A program made the translations under genes and the position numbers. From contig JAFEUB010000906.1 of assembly GCA_024529925.1 (NCBI GenBank), positions 62,001 through 126,000 of the forward strand: DNA of 64,000 nt, written 5' to 3'. The notes below the pieces were generated by a model, which worked only from the letters and a program-made list of their open reading frames with translations, was not told where the DNA came from and did no database searches. Shown here one piece after another: positions 24,615 to 37,237 of the stretch (within the stretch, counting starts at the first letter, position 1; each line of letters starts with the position of its first letter). This stretch comes from Ophthalmolycus amberensis. Its lineage: Eukaryota > Chordata > Actinopteri > Perciformes > Zoarcidae.

Positions 24615-27600
24615 CTCTATATCTCTATATCTCTATCTCTCTATCTCTCTATCTCTCTATCTCTCTATCTCTCTATCTCTCTATCTCTATATCTAGTACA
24701 TTTCAAGTGTTAAATCACGAGAAGTCAACACACTACCACACAACATGTATGTTGTTTGCGGTGTTTGGTTTTGTATGACTTACTCTGTTTGTGTAGTGGT
24801 GTTGTAATTACGGTATTCAATTTTCTCCTCTTTTCAGCCCCCACGTGGAATCCTTCTATATGGACCCCCTGGAACCGGAAAGACTTTGATTGCCAGAGCC
24901 GTAGCCAATGAAACCGGAGCTTTCTTCTTCCTGATTAATGGTCAGAACACTTGCCTATTTATCGCCATAGAGACTTATTCCTAGTCCGGCCCTTTCATGA
25001 TAATACTGGGTTTGTCCCTGACAGACTCTTTTGTAGTTGCTGTTGGTTTAGATTCTGATAAATACTTATCCCAACAAAGCAAAAAAGTGTTTTTCAGTGG
25101 TTGCTTGGCTATACTATAAGCAACAAAACTCAAATTTTGCATTATTTTAAATCATTACTCCCGTCTCCTCAGAACAATCTGAAAACAGCTGAGCTTTACA
25201 AAAGAAGACCTCTTATCAGCTAGCTGCAAGGAGTGTCCTCTCCTAAAATACAAGTTCAGTTAGGAAAATTATACTGTTTAGTCAATACTCAGTTTTCCAT
25301 GCATGCACTGTATGCGTCTTGGACTAGCTAAAGTGTGTTCATTTATTACTGGAATGTTTAGTTTGTAGTGTTTTTATCTTAGGATTCATACTGTACATAT
25401 TATTTTAAGATGGTATGCGAGGTCATGGTTTCCTCTGAAATGAAAATGTTTGTCTTTCTGCTTTAGGTCCTGAGATCATGAGTAAGCTGGCCGGAGAGAG
25501 CGAGAGTAACCTGAGAAAGGCCTTCGAGGAAGCAGAGAAGAATGCTCCGGCCATCATCTTTATTGATGAGCTTGATGCAATTGCTCCGAAGAGAGAGAAG
25601 GTGAGCGGGAACAAAAACAACTAAATGGATATCTGAATAACAGAACAGTACTGTGTCTCTTCATGATTTAAGAGTTTTTTTTTTTTTTTAAATAAATGAA
25701 GATGGCTGTCATTCTCCAGACCATGGAAGCAGAAGTCTTTTTATGTTTTATTATTTGTTTTTGTATTTCACTTTGAGCAGTAATCCTAGAAATCTAGTTG
25801 TTTGGGTCTTTGTGATGTCACTCTCATCCTGATCACTTGTTAAGACACTAATGTCCAGATAAGGTTTTAAAATGTGAATTGTCGAGCAACACTGTATGTT
25901 GTGTTTTTTTTTTAGACTCATGGAGAAGTGGAGAGGCGCATTGTTTCCCAGCTGCTGACTCTGATGGACGGACTGAAACAAAGAGCTCATGTGATCGTCA
26001 TGGCTGCCACCAACAGACCCAACAGCATTGACCCGGCTCTCAGGAGATTTGGTAAATTATTTGTTTTAAGCATGTGTTCAGTTACTGCATACGCTGAGTA
26101 ATAGAAGAAGCGTCCGATGCAGGTCTATGCACAGTGAGGGAGAATAAGTAGTTCTGTCTGTCCTCAGACCCTCATCTGTGGTGTTATGTTAACCTCATTA
26201 TCAGGGATGTCTCATCACGTGTTTTCAACAGATATCAGTCCCTTTAAATATTGGATTGAACACTATCAGTCGGTTTGTTTGTTTTGTGCCACTATTTCAA
26301 AGTGCTATGGCCAACAGCACGCCTGTATGTAAGATCAATAAAGCAGTGTAAATATGTTAAAATAGCAGAATAGCTTTGCATAGAGTTATAGCCTGGTTGC
26401 CTATAATATTTTGTCTAAAGAGCTATATTGTTGTGTGTGTATATGTATAAAATTATATTCACAGTGACTGTGTGATCAATGTAGCAGAATCTTCATCTCC
26501 AGCTAATTTCTAATGTAATTTTTAACAAACTGCTTCACTTAAGTGGAGGTGTGCACCTGAGAAATGTCCCTACAATAGACCCAAAGTTCTTTCTTAGTAT
26601 TTTATTTTACACCACTCGGAGCTGCTCTGTGTGCCTGGTTCGCTCCAGCATGTCTCCATATTACTGATTAAAACTGCTGACTGCTGTTTATTTTGTTGGC
26701 TCTGCAGTTCAATAGTGGGTCAGTTTCTCACAGTTTTAAAGGCGTGTAATGGGACGTCTCTTGACAGCCTCGGCAAACAGTTAGGATTGAATCTTGCCCA
26801 TTCAAATGCTGACACTTTGAATAGATGTACTTTTAATTTGGTTGCTTTTACAACTTGTGAACAACTTGAGATGTTACTTCTGCTGCCACGTCATTAGAGA
26901 GGAGACGATGAATAATAATAATAATTCCAGCCGACTGCCTTATTGCTCTCAGTCTGAACTAATAAGCGTGTGTTTGAACCTGCAGGCCGTTTTGACAGGG
27001 AAGTGGACATTGGCATCCCCGACGCCACCGGCAGATTGGAAATACTCCAGATTCACACCAAGAACATGAAACTGTCTGATGATGTTGACTTGGAACAGGT
27101 CTGGTCACTTTATTGTTTTCCTCGAGTGAACACCACACACTGCTTCATGTGTCACGTCATGTGCTTTATATCTAATTCTCACAGAATGTATTTCATTTTG
27201 AATGGCAGTAGCGGTGTTCATGGTTGCACTTAATGAAGGTGTGTCTTATAGGATACTGGACAGGATTGTAACACTGCTCTGTCTTGTATGTAGGTGGCCA
27301 ATGAGACCCACGGACACGTGGGAGCAGATCTGGCTGCTCTCTGCTCTGAGGCGGCCCTGCAGGCCATCAGGAAGAAGATGGACCTGATTGACCTTGAGGA
27401 TGAGACTATTGATGCTGAAGTCATGAACTCTCTTGCTGTCACTATGGATGACTTCAAGGTAAGAGCTGTGATATGGTCGTTGGTGTGTGTGTGGTGCAAG
27501 TAATACGTTTTCAATTGGCCTTCTGAGCCCTTACTATCATGCTCCACACTGTCTTCCAGTGGGCCCTGAGCCAGAGCAATCCATCTGCCCTGAGGGAGAC

Positions 27601-29414
27601 GGTTGTTGAGGTTCCCAACATCACCTGGGAGGACATCGGAGGTCTGGATGACGTCAAGAGGGAGCTGCAGGAGTTGGTGCAGGTATGAACCTATTCCAGA
27701 AGTAAGATGGATGCGTCACAAACTGTTAAATTATGTTTTCTCTTACCGTGTTCTTCTTCCTCTCCTTAAATTCAGTACCCAGTGGAGCACCCAGACAAGT
27801 TCCTCAAGTTTGGCATGACCCCATCCAAGGGTGTGCTGTTCTACGGTCCCCCTGGTTGTGGTAAGACTCTGCTGGCCAAAGCCATCGCCAACGAGTGCCA
27901 GGCCAATTTCATCTCCATCAAAGGACCGGAGCTGCTCACCATGTGGTTTGGAGAGTCTGAGGCCAACGTCAGAGAGATCTTTGACAAGGTGAGCGTGTTG
28001 CTGAGGTGTCTGTCGTACAACAACCGCGTCCTTTTAATGTTTGCAGCTAATTTCAATCCACACAATTCACGTCTAAAATTCAAACCGTCTTGTGTGATGT
28101 TTCCAGGCTCGTCAAGCAGCCCCATGCGTGCTCTTCTTTGATGAGCTGGACTCCATAGCCAAGGCCCGCGGTGGCAACGTGGGCGACGGTGGCGGAGCAG
28201 CCGACCGCGTCATCAACCAGATCCTGACTGAGATGGACGGAATGTCCAGCAAGAAGAATGTCTTCATCATCGGAGCCACGAACAGACCAGACATCATCGA
28301 CCCGGCCATCCTGAGACCCGGCCGTCTGGATCAGCTGATCTACATTCCCCTGCCCGACGAGAAGAGCAGGATGAGCATCCTGAAGGCCAACCTCCGCAAG
28401 AGCCCCATCAGCAAGGTGACAGCGCTGCCACTTATAGTTGCAGTTTCTTGTGTGCTTCTTTCTGTCATTAGAATTTAGATTTTTATTTCTGTCCCATCAT
28501 GTTGCTTCTTAGATAAAGTGTTTTTTTTAGAATACTCTCCGTTTATGTTAAAATAAATATCAAGTTTGTTAATGAAGAAAAAATATTCAGATTTAATAAA
28601 CTTTATCGGCATTGTGTCTGAAGATAATCCAAATATGTGTGGTATATTTCTAAACTTCTGCTCTGTTTTTGGTAGGATGTGGATTTGGACTTCTTGGCCA
28701 AGATGACCAATGGCTTCTCTGGAGCAGATCTTACGGAGATCTGCCAGCGGGCGTGTAAGCTGGCCATCAGAGAGTGCATCGAGAACGAGATCCGCAGAGA
28801 GAGGGAGAGGCAGACCAACCCGTCCGCTATGGTCAGTGGGCTTGTTCTGTCGCCTGGATGAGCGTCTACACTCTGATGCAATCTAATAACACTCTCCTCT
28901 GTTATTATTTTCAAAGGAGGTGGAAGAGGAGGATCCTGTGCCAGAGATCAGGAAAGACCACTTTGAGGAGGCAATGCGATTTGCTCGTCGCTCCGTCAGC
29001 GACAACGACATCCGCAAATATGAGATGTTTGCTCAGACACTGCAGCAGAGCCGAGGCTTTGGCAGCTTCAGGTACGTTTCCTCACATCTTGTATTGGCGT
29101 GACTGTTGTTGTCGGCAGCTGTGTATTTATGTCTTCTGTCTCTTGTTGCATTAGAAATGATCTGCATGTTTGTAAATAGCTTCATCCTACTAGTCATGGC
29201 GTTTTCTTAGACTCACTGACTACAAAAGGTAGTTATTGCGTAACGTTTAAATTGCCAGAAACACTAGTTTCCATATCATTGAGTAATGGACTCTTCTTTC
29301 TCCTCCAGGTTTCCCTCCACTGCTCCAGGCGGCAGCGGTCCGACCCACGGCTCAGGAGGAACTGGCAGCGGTCCGGTGTTCAATGAAGACAACGACGATG
29401 ACCTTTACGGATAA
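21346..29414 (+). CDS. vcp: valosin-containing protein, p97 AAA+ ATPase (17 coding exons)
   Basis: VCP/p97 is the hexameric ATPase that unfolds ubiquitinated clients in ER-associated degradation, membrane fusion, autophagy and DNA repair. Coding exons: 21346-21362, 23091-23202, 23362-23534, 23621-23763, 23890-24020, 24109-24240, 24838-24940, 25467-25600, 25916-26051, 26986-27098, 27294-27458, 27560-27682, 27776-27988, 28107-28415, 28676-28831, 28917-29071, 29309-29414. They total 2421 nt, 806 aa, the same length as human, and the protein is near identical to it. Visible landmarks: N-domain (residues ~1-190), D1 Walker A GPPGTGKT and Walker B IIFIDELD, D2 Walker A GPPGCGKT and Walker B LFFDELD, arginine-finger segments around RRFGRFDRE and RPGRLDQ, and the acidic C-terminus ending DDDLYG that binds cofactors. 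All introns are GT-AG and phases hold. Differences from human cluster in the linker and C-terminal tail. It sits 0.9 kb after fancg in tandem. Confidence 0.99.
21363..23090 (+). other. vcp: vcp intron 1
   Basis: A 1.7-kb first intron beginning GTAAGT. It holds two perfect 12-bp palindromes GCTAACGTTAGC at 21732-21743 and 22154-22165 and many partial ones (CGCTAACG, GACGTTAGC). A T run is at about 22174-22188. No nested gene was found. Confidence 0.75.
24496..24694. repeat. AT and ATCT microsatellite in vcp intron 6
   Basis: An AT dinucleotide run (24496-24521) passes into a long ATCT tetranucleotide array with CTCT variants, about 200 bp in total. The apparent ORF across it (Ile-Tyr-Leu-Ser repeats) is an artefact of the repeat. 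Confidence 0.95.
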
Positions 29415-29780
29415 ATGTACACTGCCCCACTGTGGTCAGTACCGGGATCACACCTGTACAAATTCTCACCAGATTCCACATTTTTAGGACTTTGTGCTTC
29501 TTTCATGTGTTCCTTTTTTTGTATGACTTCCCTTGGAGAAAGCATGTAGCCGCTTGGTTTGCCCTGGCTTTGATGTGGGTGGGGATAAGGGGAGGATGTT
29601 TGAAATGGAAGGTGAGTGACTGATGCAGATTAGGGGGGGTGGGGGGGATGTTTTGAGTGGCCTCATTCTCAGTATATCACAACCAACATGAATGGCTTTA
29701 GTGATGGGGTTCTATGCTAGACTATAAGAAAGAAAAGAAAAAAACATATTGCTTATGACTTCCTCCTTTTTTTTTTTTTA

Positions 29781-29839
29781 AATAAACGGTAGCATATAAT
29801 GTATTACAAATTTGTCAAGGTTATGTTGTTGAAAATAAA
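29781..29839 (+). terminator. vcp: two vcp poly(A) signals
   Basis: AATAAA occurs at 29781-29786 and again at 29834-29839, 367 and 420 bp after the stop codon. The second is followed by a TGTGT-type stretch (GTGTCTGTTTG near 29863). Either may be used; the 3' UTR is 0.4 kb. Confidence 0.7.
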
Positions 29840-29927
29840 ATCTCACAAAATGGAAGTGTCATCAGTGTCTGTTTGAAACTTCTTTTTGATACAGAGTTCA
29901 TGTGCAGTCTGTCTGATTCAAAGATAT

Positions 29928-29933
29928 TTATTT
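29928..29933 (-). terminator. akr1a1: candidate akr1a1 poly(A) signal
   Basis: The minus strand reads AATAAA about 355 nt downstream of the akr1a1 stop codon. It would end the transcript within about 100 bp of the vcp 3' end on the other strand. Confidence 0.5.
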
Positions 29934-30285
29934 AATAGTTTTATACACTTGATACTATGATGAGAAGGTCATGATTTACATTCATTATTCAGAAGTGAAA
30001 CGTTTAACCTCTGACAGCAGTGCCTGATGCTTTTCCCTTCACTGTGAAATAGGCAGGTGATCAAAGCTATTTGGGCAGAGCGGCAGTTCTGTTGCTGACT
30101 AGTATTATCGTGTCTGACAACTTATTTTAAGCTCTTCCACAAATTTAGTCTCCAATATTATTAAATCAATTCAACACAAAGGAAAATGCATTTTGAGCAT
30201 ATTTTAATTCAGTTTAGATATTTGTTTTCTTCAGAGTGTTACAATTATCTTCAGAAAAACAACACTGCCTTCCTTGATTGTAAAC

Positions 30286-32410
30286 TCAGTAAGGATCATT
30301 GAAGGGAAAATGTGGGTGCTCTGCATCTCTCCACACACTCTTGCCGTCCCTCTGTGAAAAGACAATGAGTTAGTTGTTCTCGCTTTGTAGCTATAAATGA
30401 GGATTTGTTTACGACAAACAGTCTGGACTAGACCCAGAATCCTATGCAGCTTTCGAAGAAAGAGTATCCACTGTGCTAATCAGAGACTCATGGAGATCTA
30501 AATCAGGCTGATGTGTCAGCCATGCCGTGTCATTTGTGAGTTGAGATCGTTTTGGACAGACTGCTGTGGTACGTACATAAACATGTCATCAGTCTGTAAG
30601 GGCTCTGCCTGGGACGTCCTGGTAAAATGTGAGGTGTTATAAGATCAGTGACTCACCTCGACAGTTGGAACGATGAAGCGCTCGTTGTGGTTGAAGGTTT
30701 CAATAAGCTTCATGTCGTCTTCTGACAGAGAGAAGTCAAACACCTGCAAGTTCTGCTGGATCCTGGAGGGCGTCACACTTTTAGGGATACACACAACCCC
30801 CCTCTGAACATTCCACCTAACAGGACGCCAAAAAGGTCAGGGTGTGATCTGATTGTACGTCTCAGTTTACAAGTTGCTTTGAAGTTGAGTCTTTGAGTCT
30901 TACCTGAGGATGAGCTGGGCAGGTGTTTTCTGATATCTCTTTGCGACAGCAGCCAGTCCAGGATCCTGCAGCACACTTGGTTCATCAGGAGAGGCCCAGG
31001 GTCTGTCCCCGCTGCCCAGAGGACTGTAGGCGGTCACACAAACTGCGACTGACCTGTGGCAGAGGTTTATGCTCTCTTAATAAAACAACAGGACGATATT
31101 TGATAATGTGTTTAACTGCAGTTACACTGACCGACAGTGAGACAGGAGCTCTGCTTGAGACAAATAAGGATGGCATTCCACCTGCGGCACAATGAGACAG
31201 TTAACACTTTTTCAGCCTTTTTCTTAATTACACTTTCTCTATTGTCAGTAAAACCTTATCGAATGTATTCATGATGGCCTATGAAGAAAGCCACATCGTA
31301 CCTGGTTCACCACAGGTTTGTGTCTGGCCATGTTGATGATGTCATCAGTCTGCCTGGCGTTGAAGTTGGACAGTCCTATAGCTTTGACCAGACCTTTGTC
31401 CACTAGGCTCTCCAAGGCTGCCCAAGTATCCCTGTAGTGTGTGTCAGAGTAACAAATACTACCATCTTCTCGTCGAGGCATCAGCTCCTTCCCACGCCTA
31501 AGACATCCGACATACACAAAGAGTAATGGCGTAAATGTCGTTTGACTTTGATCCACACAACGTTTATCCATGTGGACACAAAATCAGTGAATTATGTGCA
31601 GCTGCTCACTGAAATGCCATGGGCCAGTGCATGAGGTACAGGTCCAAGTAGGACAGACCCAGGTGGGCCAGAGTGGTCCTGCACGCTTCCTCAACATCCT
31701 CCGGGTCATGTTTGGTGTTCCACAGTTTGGATGTTATGAACACCTCCTCTCGACGCAGAGCCTGGAGGGAAGAGGAAGATGGGGATACAAAACATTCACG
31801 TTTCAAAACTTCCCTGATAGTTAAAGGTAGTTTCAGATATATGCTTGAATCAGAGACTGAGCATTGCAGGTGTATCGTGTAAATATTTCAGCAACACTTG
31901 CTGTGATATTAACATTCAGTCAATTATACCAGAAACAGAATATCTGCAACAACGTTGACTCTGTTTGCGCTTTCTATTAATCAAACTGTGTGACATGGTT
32001 GATAGCACCAGAGCAAGCAAGTGGATCTTGAGATTTGTTTTGTCAACTGCTGTTTCCAAGGTCAAGAATGAATTTCTGATTCAGGCTGAACGAGAGTGTC
32101 TCACCTTCCCAGGGCCGACCCTGATAGCCAGAGCCTCTCCCACCTCTTGTTCGTTGCTGTATGCAGCAGCACAGTCAATGTGTTTGTACCCGCAGTCCAA
32201 AGCTTCCAGCACTGCCTGCTTCACCTGAGAACACACGGACACCGACACGATCCAAACACTATTTATCTTCTAAAATAACTTCCAACTTCCAGAAAAACAA
32301 AGCCTGTGTAAGGGTTTTGCTCGTTGTACCTGTCCTGGAGCGCTCTTCCATGTGCCGAGGCCGACCATGGGCATCTTCTGCCCTGATGAGAGAGTCACAA
32401 AGGCGCTCAT
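30286..32410 (-). CDS. akr1a1: aldo-keto reductase family 1 member A1 (8 coding exons)
   Basis: AKR1A1 is a cytosolic NADPH-dependent aldehyde reductase. Coding exons on the minus strand: 32410-32330, 32224-32105, 31761-31610, 31497-31302, 31181-31132, 31053-30904, 30816-30657, 30351-30286. They give 324 aa; human AKR1A1 is 325. The catalytic set is visible: Asp and Tyr in HIDCAAAYSNE, Lys in FITSKLWNTKHDP, His in YLMHWP. NADPH-binding segments VTAYSPLGSGDRPW and CIPKSVTPSRIQQN follow, and the protein ends HFPFNDPY as in human (PLYPFNDPY). All introns are GT-AG and phases hold. The start MSAFVTLSSGQKMPMVGLGTW follows a good acceptor at about 32428, so a non-coding 5' exon is expected. Fish carry akr1a1 paralogues and I cannot say which this is. 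The gene lies between vcp and dnajb5, unlike human, where it is on chromosome 1. Confidence 0.95.
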
Positions 32411-33039
32411 GTTTCAACCCTGAGGACCTGATGGAGGAAAGACAGAGAAGTGGTGAGAGGTGTTCACATGTAGACTCCTATGAAATTGGCCCAGTCATTG
32501 TGACTAACTGTGTCAATGATTATCTCTCATTAACTCCTGCATTAGTGGGGGTTGTGCGTGCACATACACTCTATAGCCTTTCACCCAGCAGGGGCCGTCA
32601 AATTCAGCCCACAAAGCAGCAAAACATACCGCTCGGTGCCCTGCTTTCTGTTATTTGTTTTGTCACTTCCTGTGTTTCAGTGGAAACATAAACCCTCTGG
32701 GAACACAGCGTTATTGCCAGAAATAGCTGATACAGGGATATGGCATTAGTCACAGCGTGGTGTCACTGCAGCACAAATCAGAACCTTTCCACGCTTCACT
32801 AATTGTCTGCTGCATGCTTACCATGTGATGGACACACACATGAACACACAGTAATCGTCAACCACTGCATGTTGTTTCACATGATCAGAGTCTCTTAACA
32901 CAGATCACCTGCCCTGACTGCCTCCTGACCCAGCAACAGAACAGAGCGTGTCATTTATTAATTATCTAACGCAGTACGGAGATTAAACACAGAGTGAATT
33001 AAAGTCTCTTTATTTGTCAGTCCAGACTTGAGTTCTTAC

Positions 33040-33135
33040 CTGGTACTCTGGTCGATGGAGCAGTGATCCGCTGAAGGTAGCTGTCCGTCTGAACTTCAAC
33101 AGGCTCAGGTCAAAGTCTGCCTTCTGTTGTTCATC
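33040..33135 (-). other. akr1a1: candidate non-coding first exon of akr1a1
   Basis: On the minus strand a strong donor (CCAG then GTAAGA) lies at 33039, and a strong acceptor (pyrimidine tract, then CCATCAG) lies 18 bp upstream of the akr1a1 start codon. Together they suggest a 5' UTR exon ending at 33040. Its 5' edge is a guess. Confidence 0.45.
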
Positions 33136-33344
33136 TATACCTGAAACTGTTGGAACATGTCCAAACGGTATCCTCGAAATAGCACAAAGTCCAACATATA
33201 TTGCCAATGATTCATGATCTGGACGGTTTCTAAAGATAAAGACCTGATATCGGCTCAGTTCATTTGTTTGTTTATCCCATTGGAAAATAGTTACTATACT
33301 AATTAAGATTATCTCCATTCAATGATCATTATGTTAATTGTAAA

Positions 33345-33512
33345 ATGACCACACTTTATTCTTTATGACCACACTTTATTCTTTATATATATTTTTTGTT
33401 GTTTATTGTAAATTTGTGTTTGTACATTGAGAGCGGAGTGGAAACCGGAGACAAATTCCATGTATGCGTAAGCATGGCCAATAAAGCTGATTCTGATTCT
33501 GATTCTGATCTT
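33345..33512 (+). mobile_element. L2-type LINE 3' tail fragment
   Basis: The sequence GGCCAATAAAGC followed by four TGATTC units (33488-33511), preceded by ACAAATTCCATGTATGCG, is the characteristic 3' end of fish L2 elements, which finish in short tandem repeats instead of poly(A). A tandem 20-bp duplication lies at 33345-33384. No coding part of the element is present, so this is a 5'-truncated copy. Confidence 0.65.
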
Positions 33513-33514
33513 TT

Positions 33515-34689
33515 ATTTTATCCCCCTTTATTTTATTCGGTAAAACTAATTGAGTAAGTCATAGTTCAGTCAGACATTGAAAGACCCCGAGAACACTGGA
33601 CCCTCGTTTTTTTTCTCGGCTAGGTTTTTTGGATACCCCTGAATCCTGGATTGGATTTTGGACTCCTCACTGGATTGGATTGGATTTTCTCCCTTACGAG
33701 GGGGATGGCGAGCCACCCATGTGAACAACTGGATTTAAGGACCCTTGAAATGCTTCACCCGCCCTGCTGTCAGTGTGGTAGGACTGAGTGGAGAGGCCTC
33801 AGAGAACAATTGAACAGAGCATTATTTTTTTCCTTTGGGAGGAGAAGCATTTTATTGTATTTAGGGTGCACCCAGTTTAAAAGACATTTCAAACAGAAAA
33901 AGGTTGAATGCCGGCAGTAGGTCTACTAAAGTTGTTCTACTAAATGTATGTTATTACAATCATCTTTCTCTAAACTTAACTCTGTGTTCCGTTTACTCAT
34001 TGTGGTGTCCTATTATTGTTCATTACCTCTCCTTACGAATCTAGATACTGGTCCAGTGGACACTCACCTCACAGGTTGGTTACATTTGCATGCACATAAT
34101 GTCAGTTGTGAGTCTTACTGATGTTTTTCAGGATGTAATGTTGAGAAACCTTGTTATTCATATCCCTGTATGCATGATCCAGGTTTATCATCATCTTCAT
34201 TCCTCAACATCTCATCCACTCTTTTCTATTCCAACAGAGAATGAGCAGTAGTGGAGTAAGTAACAGTGCCAATACAACGATGTAGGAATATTCCCTTACA
34301 CGTAACAAATCCTGCAGCTAAATGTACTTAAAACATTAAAAGTAGTTTCTACAGAGAAATGGCCCTGTGACTGATATAGTATTAAATGTGACATAAGATG
34401 TAATACGGATGCATCCATGTGTGAGCAGTATTTTACGGTTGTAGCTGGTCTAGGTAGAGACTGCATTAAATACCATGTTAGAAGTCTAAATGGATAATCT
34501 CTCCTTGGTGGAGCTGCTAAATTATGCTAAGCTAGTGTTTTCTAAGCACATCACGTTTCTCATGTAAAATGTTAAATCTGAAAAGTATCTATAGCTGTAT
34601 ATTATTTAAACTATTCATTAAGCCGTACCTAACTGATTCTACTTGAAAGAGAAACTCAAATACCACAACCGTTAAGTTCACACATTTGG
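33515..34689. other. akr1a1-dnajb5 intergenic interval
   Basis: About 1.2 kb with no supported gene. Short GGATT-type direct repeats occur near 33650-33690. Confidence 0.6.
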
Positions 34690-35505
34690 TTTATTTGTTG
34701 CCATTTTGAAAAGATCATAAATATTGTCAAATGCACATAAGCAGTGACAGTCTCGCCACAGCAGCACTTGTGCATTCTGCTTGCAGCCACAATCCAGCGT
34801 CCCCGCAGGCTCCGAGAGGCAGGAGGCTCACACACTCAGACAAGCCACTCAAGTCTCCCCCGCCATCTCATAGTTCAGTCAGTATCTTTCGAGACATAAA
34901 AGTGCATTTATCAACAAGTTGCATTCAAACATTTTCCCATACACGTGATGTATACGACCTACTAGTGCTGTCTGCATAAACCATGCTCACACATACACCT
35001 TATCATAGCTATAAACTACAGTAGGAAGAGCTGAAGAGCCCCCTGCAGCTGAGACAGAGAATTGCTGCTGCAATATTACAAAACCTGTTTCCTAAACAGT
35101 GTTTTCTACTTGAAAAAACAGATGTCGAATGTACACATGTTGAGAAGCAGTTATCAAATCACAATAAAATCACCATAAAACCAAAAAGTAGACACCAAGG
35201 GGGGGTCTTATCTTTAGCACTGCTCACAGTAGCACCGAGACATGGCCTTCAAATGGCACAAGAGAGAGCAGAATATACACAACAAAGACGGGTTTCCCAG
35301 AGAAATCGCCACTATTTGTCAGTACTAGTTTGGTATCAAATCTCTCCCTAAAAATGTCCTTGCTCACATACAGTTCACAATGGTCATTGACATTACATTG
35401 CTTACTTACTATTATTCCAAGATCACCAACTCCAAATGTCTAACACGGCATAGGGCATCATCTGTTGTGCATTTAACATGGCTGGTCGTGTTGTTACAGT
35501 GTGAC

Positions 35506-35506
<1 letters not shown>

Positions 35507-35540
<34 letters not shown>
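35507..35540. repeat. GT dinucleotide microsatellite
   Basis: A perfect GT run of about 17 units inside the predicted dnajb5 3' UTR. Confidence 0.95.
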
Positions 35541-36152
35541 CACATAGTATGTGGTATCTCACCGGGCTAAGGCACCTAAATGTCCCTCAGATAGCGAGCC
35601 AGGCTATTCAGCTCAGAAGGGAAAGCACCCATATCATGTGCAGATTGTATTGTCCAAGCTTACACTGCTGTTATTGTACGTGATTGTCATTCCTAGATTT
35701 TCAAATGCAGCTGAGATGCGTTAATATACGTGAGACTCTATGTGCGCTGTGGAGTTGATCGCATCAGAATACAATTGATTTTAGCGGAGATGGGTCTTAC
35801 TAAATGGCCTACACACTTCAAGCCGGATGCTTTATCACACTGAAAACATGAGAAAAGCAGGTGGTGGGGGGAGTTGTGTTAAAACCGGGGTTTGCACTGA
35901 ACACACTGAAGCTGCTGGTAGACTCAAGGTAAAAGTAAATAAACCCATTTGAGACTTCCTCTGTAACAGAAAATCCTGGAAAAAATGTTTCTTTAAAAAA
36001 AAAGATATCTCACGCTTCATCCTATCATAAAAAGACGAGGATCAAAGAGTCGTACAGCATATAAAATCACTGATAAGTCCGTAAAAAACAGAGTTAAGAA
36101 AAGACTGGTAAAAGCCATTATTGTGCGGAGCCCATCCTCAGCACCGCTCCAA

Positions 36153-36155
<3 letters not shown>

Positions 36156-36183
<28 letters not shown>
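36156..36183. repeat. GT dinucleotide microsatellite
   Basis: A perfect GT run of about 13 units inside the predicted dnajb5 3' UTR. Confidence 0.95.
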
Positions 36184-36426
36184 CTTGTGCCAAAACAAAC
36201 ACAAATAATCACGTCTAGGCATTCTTCCTTCATCCTCCCACTGTGACGTTCCTATAAACAACAGCGTCTGTTCAGTGCTGCGTGCATTAACTCAAGACAT
36301 GGGGACTGGAAGTTGGGAAGGGAAACTACAATGAGGGTCAAAATTAGAGTATCAAGGGTTGGTTTTCTGGGTTTGGGCCATTTAGTCTGGAGTGTTTGTT
36401 GGTGGAGGGGTTGAAGGTGAGTCTTC

Positions 36427-37143
36427 CTATGACTGGGGGAGGTGTTGTCGGATAATCTCTCTGGACTGAGGGGGAATCCTGTCGGGAAAACGAACAGAAA
36501 ACTCCACAATGAGGTCGCCGCGCTGTGATGGGTTCTTGGGGAAAGGTAGGCCTTCCCCTCTGAATCGCTTCACCGTCCCTGGCTTGATGATGTCGTGACA
36601 GGGGAGCGAGATGATGCGGTTTTCCAGCGTGGGAATGCTAACTGTGCAGCCACACAACGCCTGCAGGAGAGGAGATTGAGAGGGTTAACATCTTTAGTAG
36701 CAATGAAGTGCCAAAGCCATGAATATCTCGATGACTTCATGTTTCCATGAACTAAAAACTTTAGTTTATCTTTTCTCAGTCGGTCAACCTAACAAGTCAA
36801 AGTTCATGTTTCTGCGTGTGCTCATTGTGTCTGTGTGTGTGTGTGAGTGAGTGAGTGAGTGAGTGAGTGAGTGAGAGAGAAAGTAGGCATATCGTTGTAG
36901 AATTAACTGCAGTGGAAGTTGTGGAACAGTTTTCTTTGTGTCTATATGTGTGTGTGTGTGTGTGTACGCATGTCAGTGTTGGAGGGTCTACACATTACAC
37001 TGGGGGCTAATTTTAGCAACAGTCTCATGACCGGGACTAATGAAGTGAGGGAGGAATCGGCTGAGCCTGTAAATAGTTGGAGGGCTTGTCAAATGGGCTG
37101 ACAGGATGAGGAGAGAGAGAGAGAGAGACACACACGCACACGC

Positions 37144-37237
<94 letters not shown>

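Larger units (their letters stand above)
34690..36426 (-). other. dnajb5: dnajb5 3' UTR
   Basis: After the dnajb5 stop the first clear minus-strand AATAAA is at 34690-34695, giving a 3' UTR of about 1.75 kb. It contains CA/GT runs at 35507-35540 and 36156-36183. Human DNAJB5 also has a long 3' UTR. The end is inferred from the hexamer only. Confidence 0.5.

Noticed and set aside
37037..37236. Cys-Val repeat ORFs
   Set aside because: They come from the CA microsatellite.
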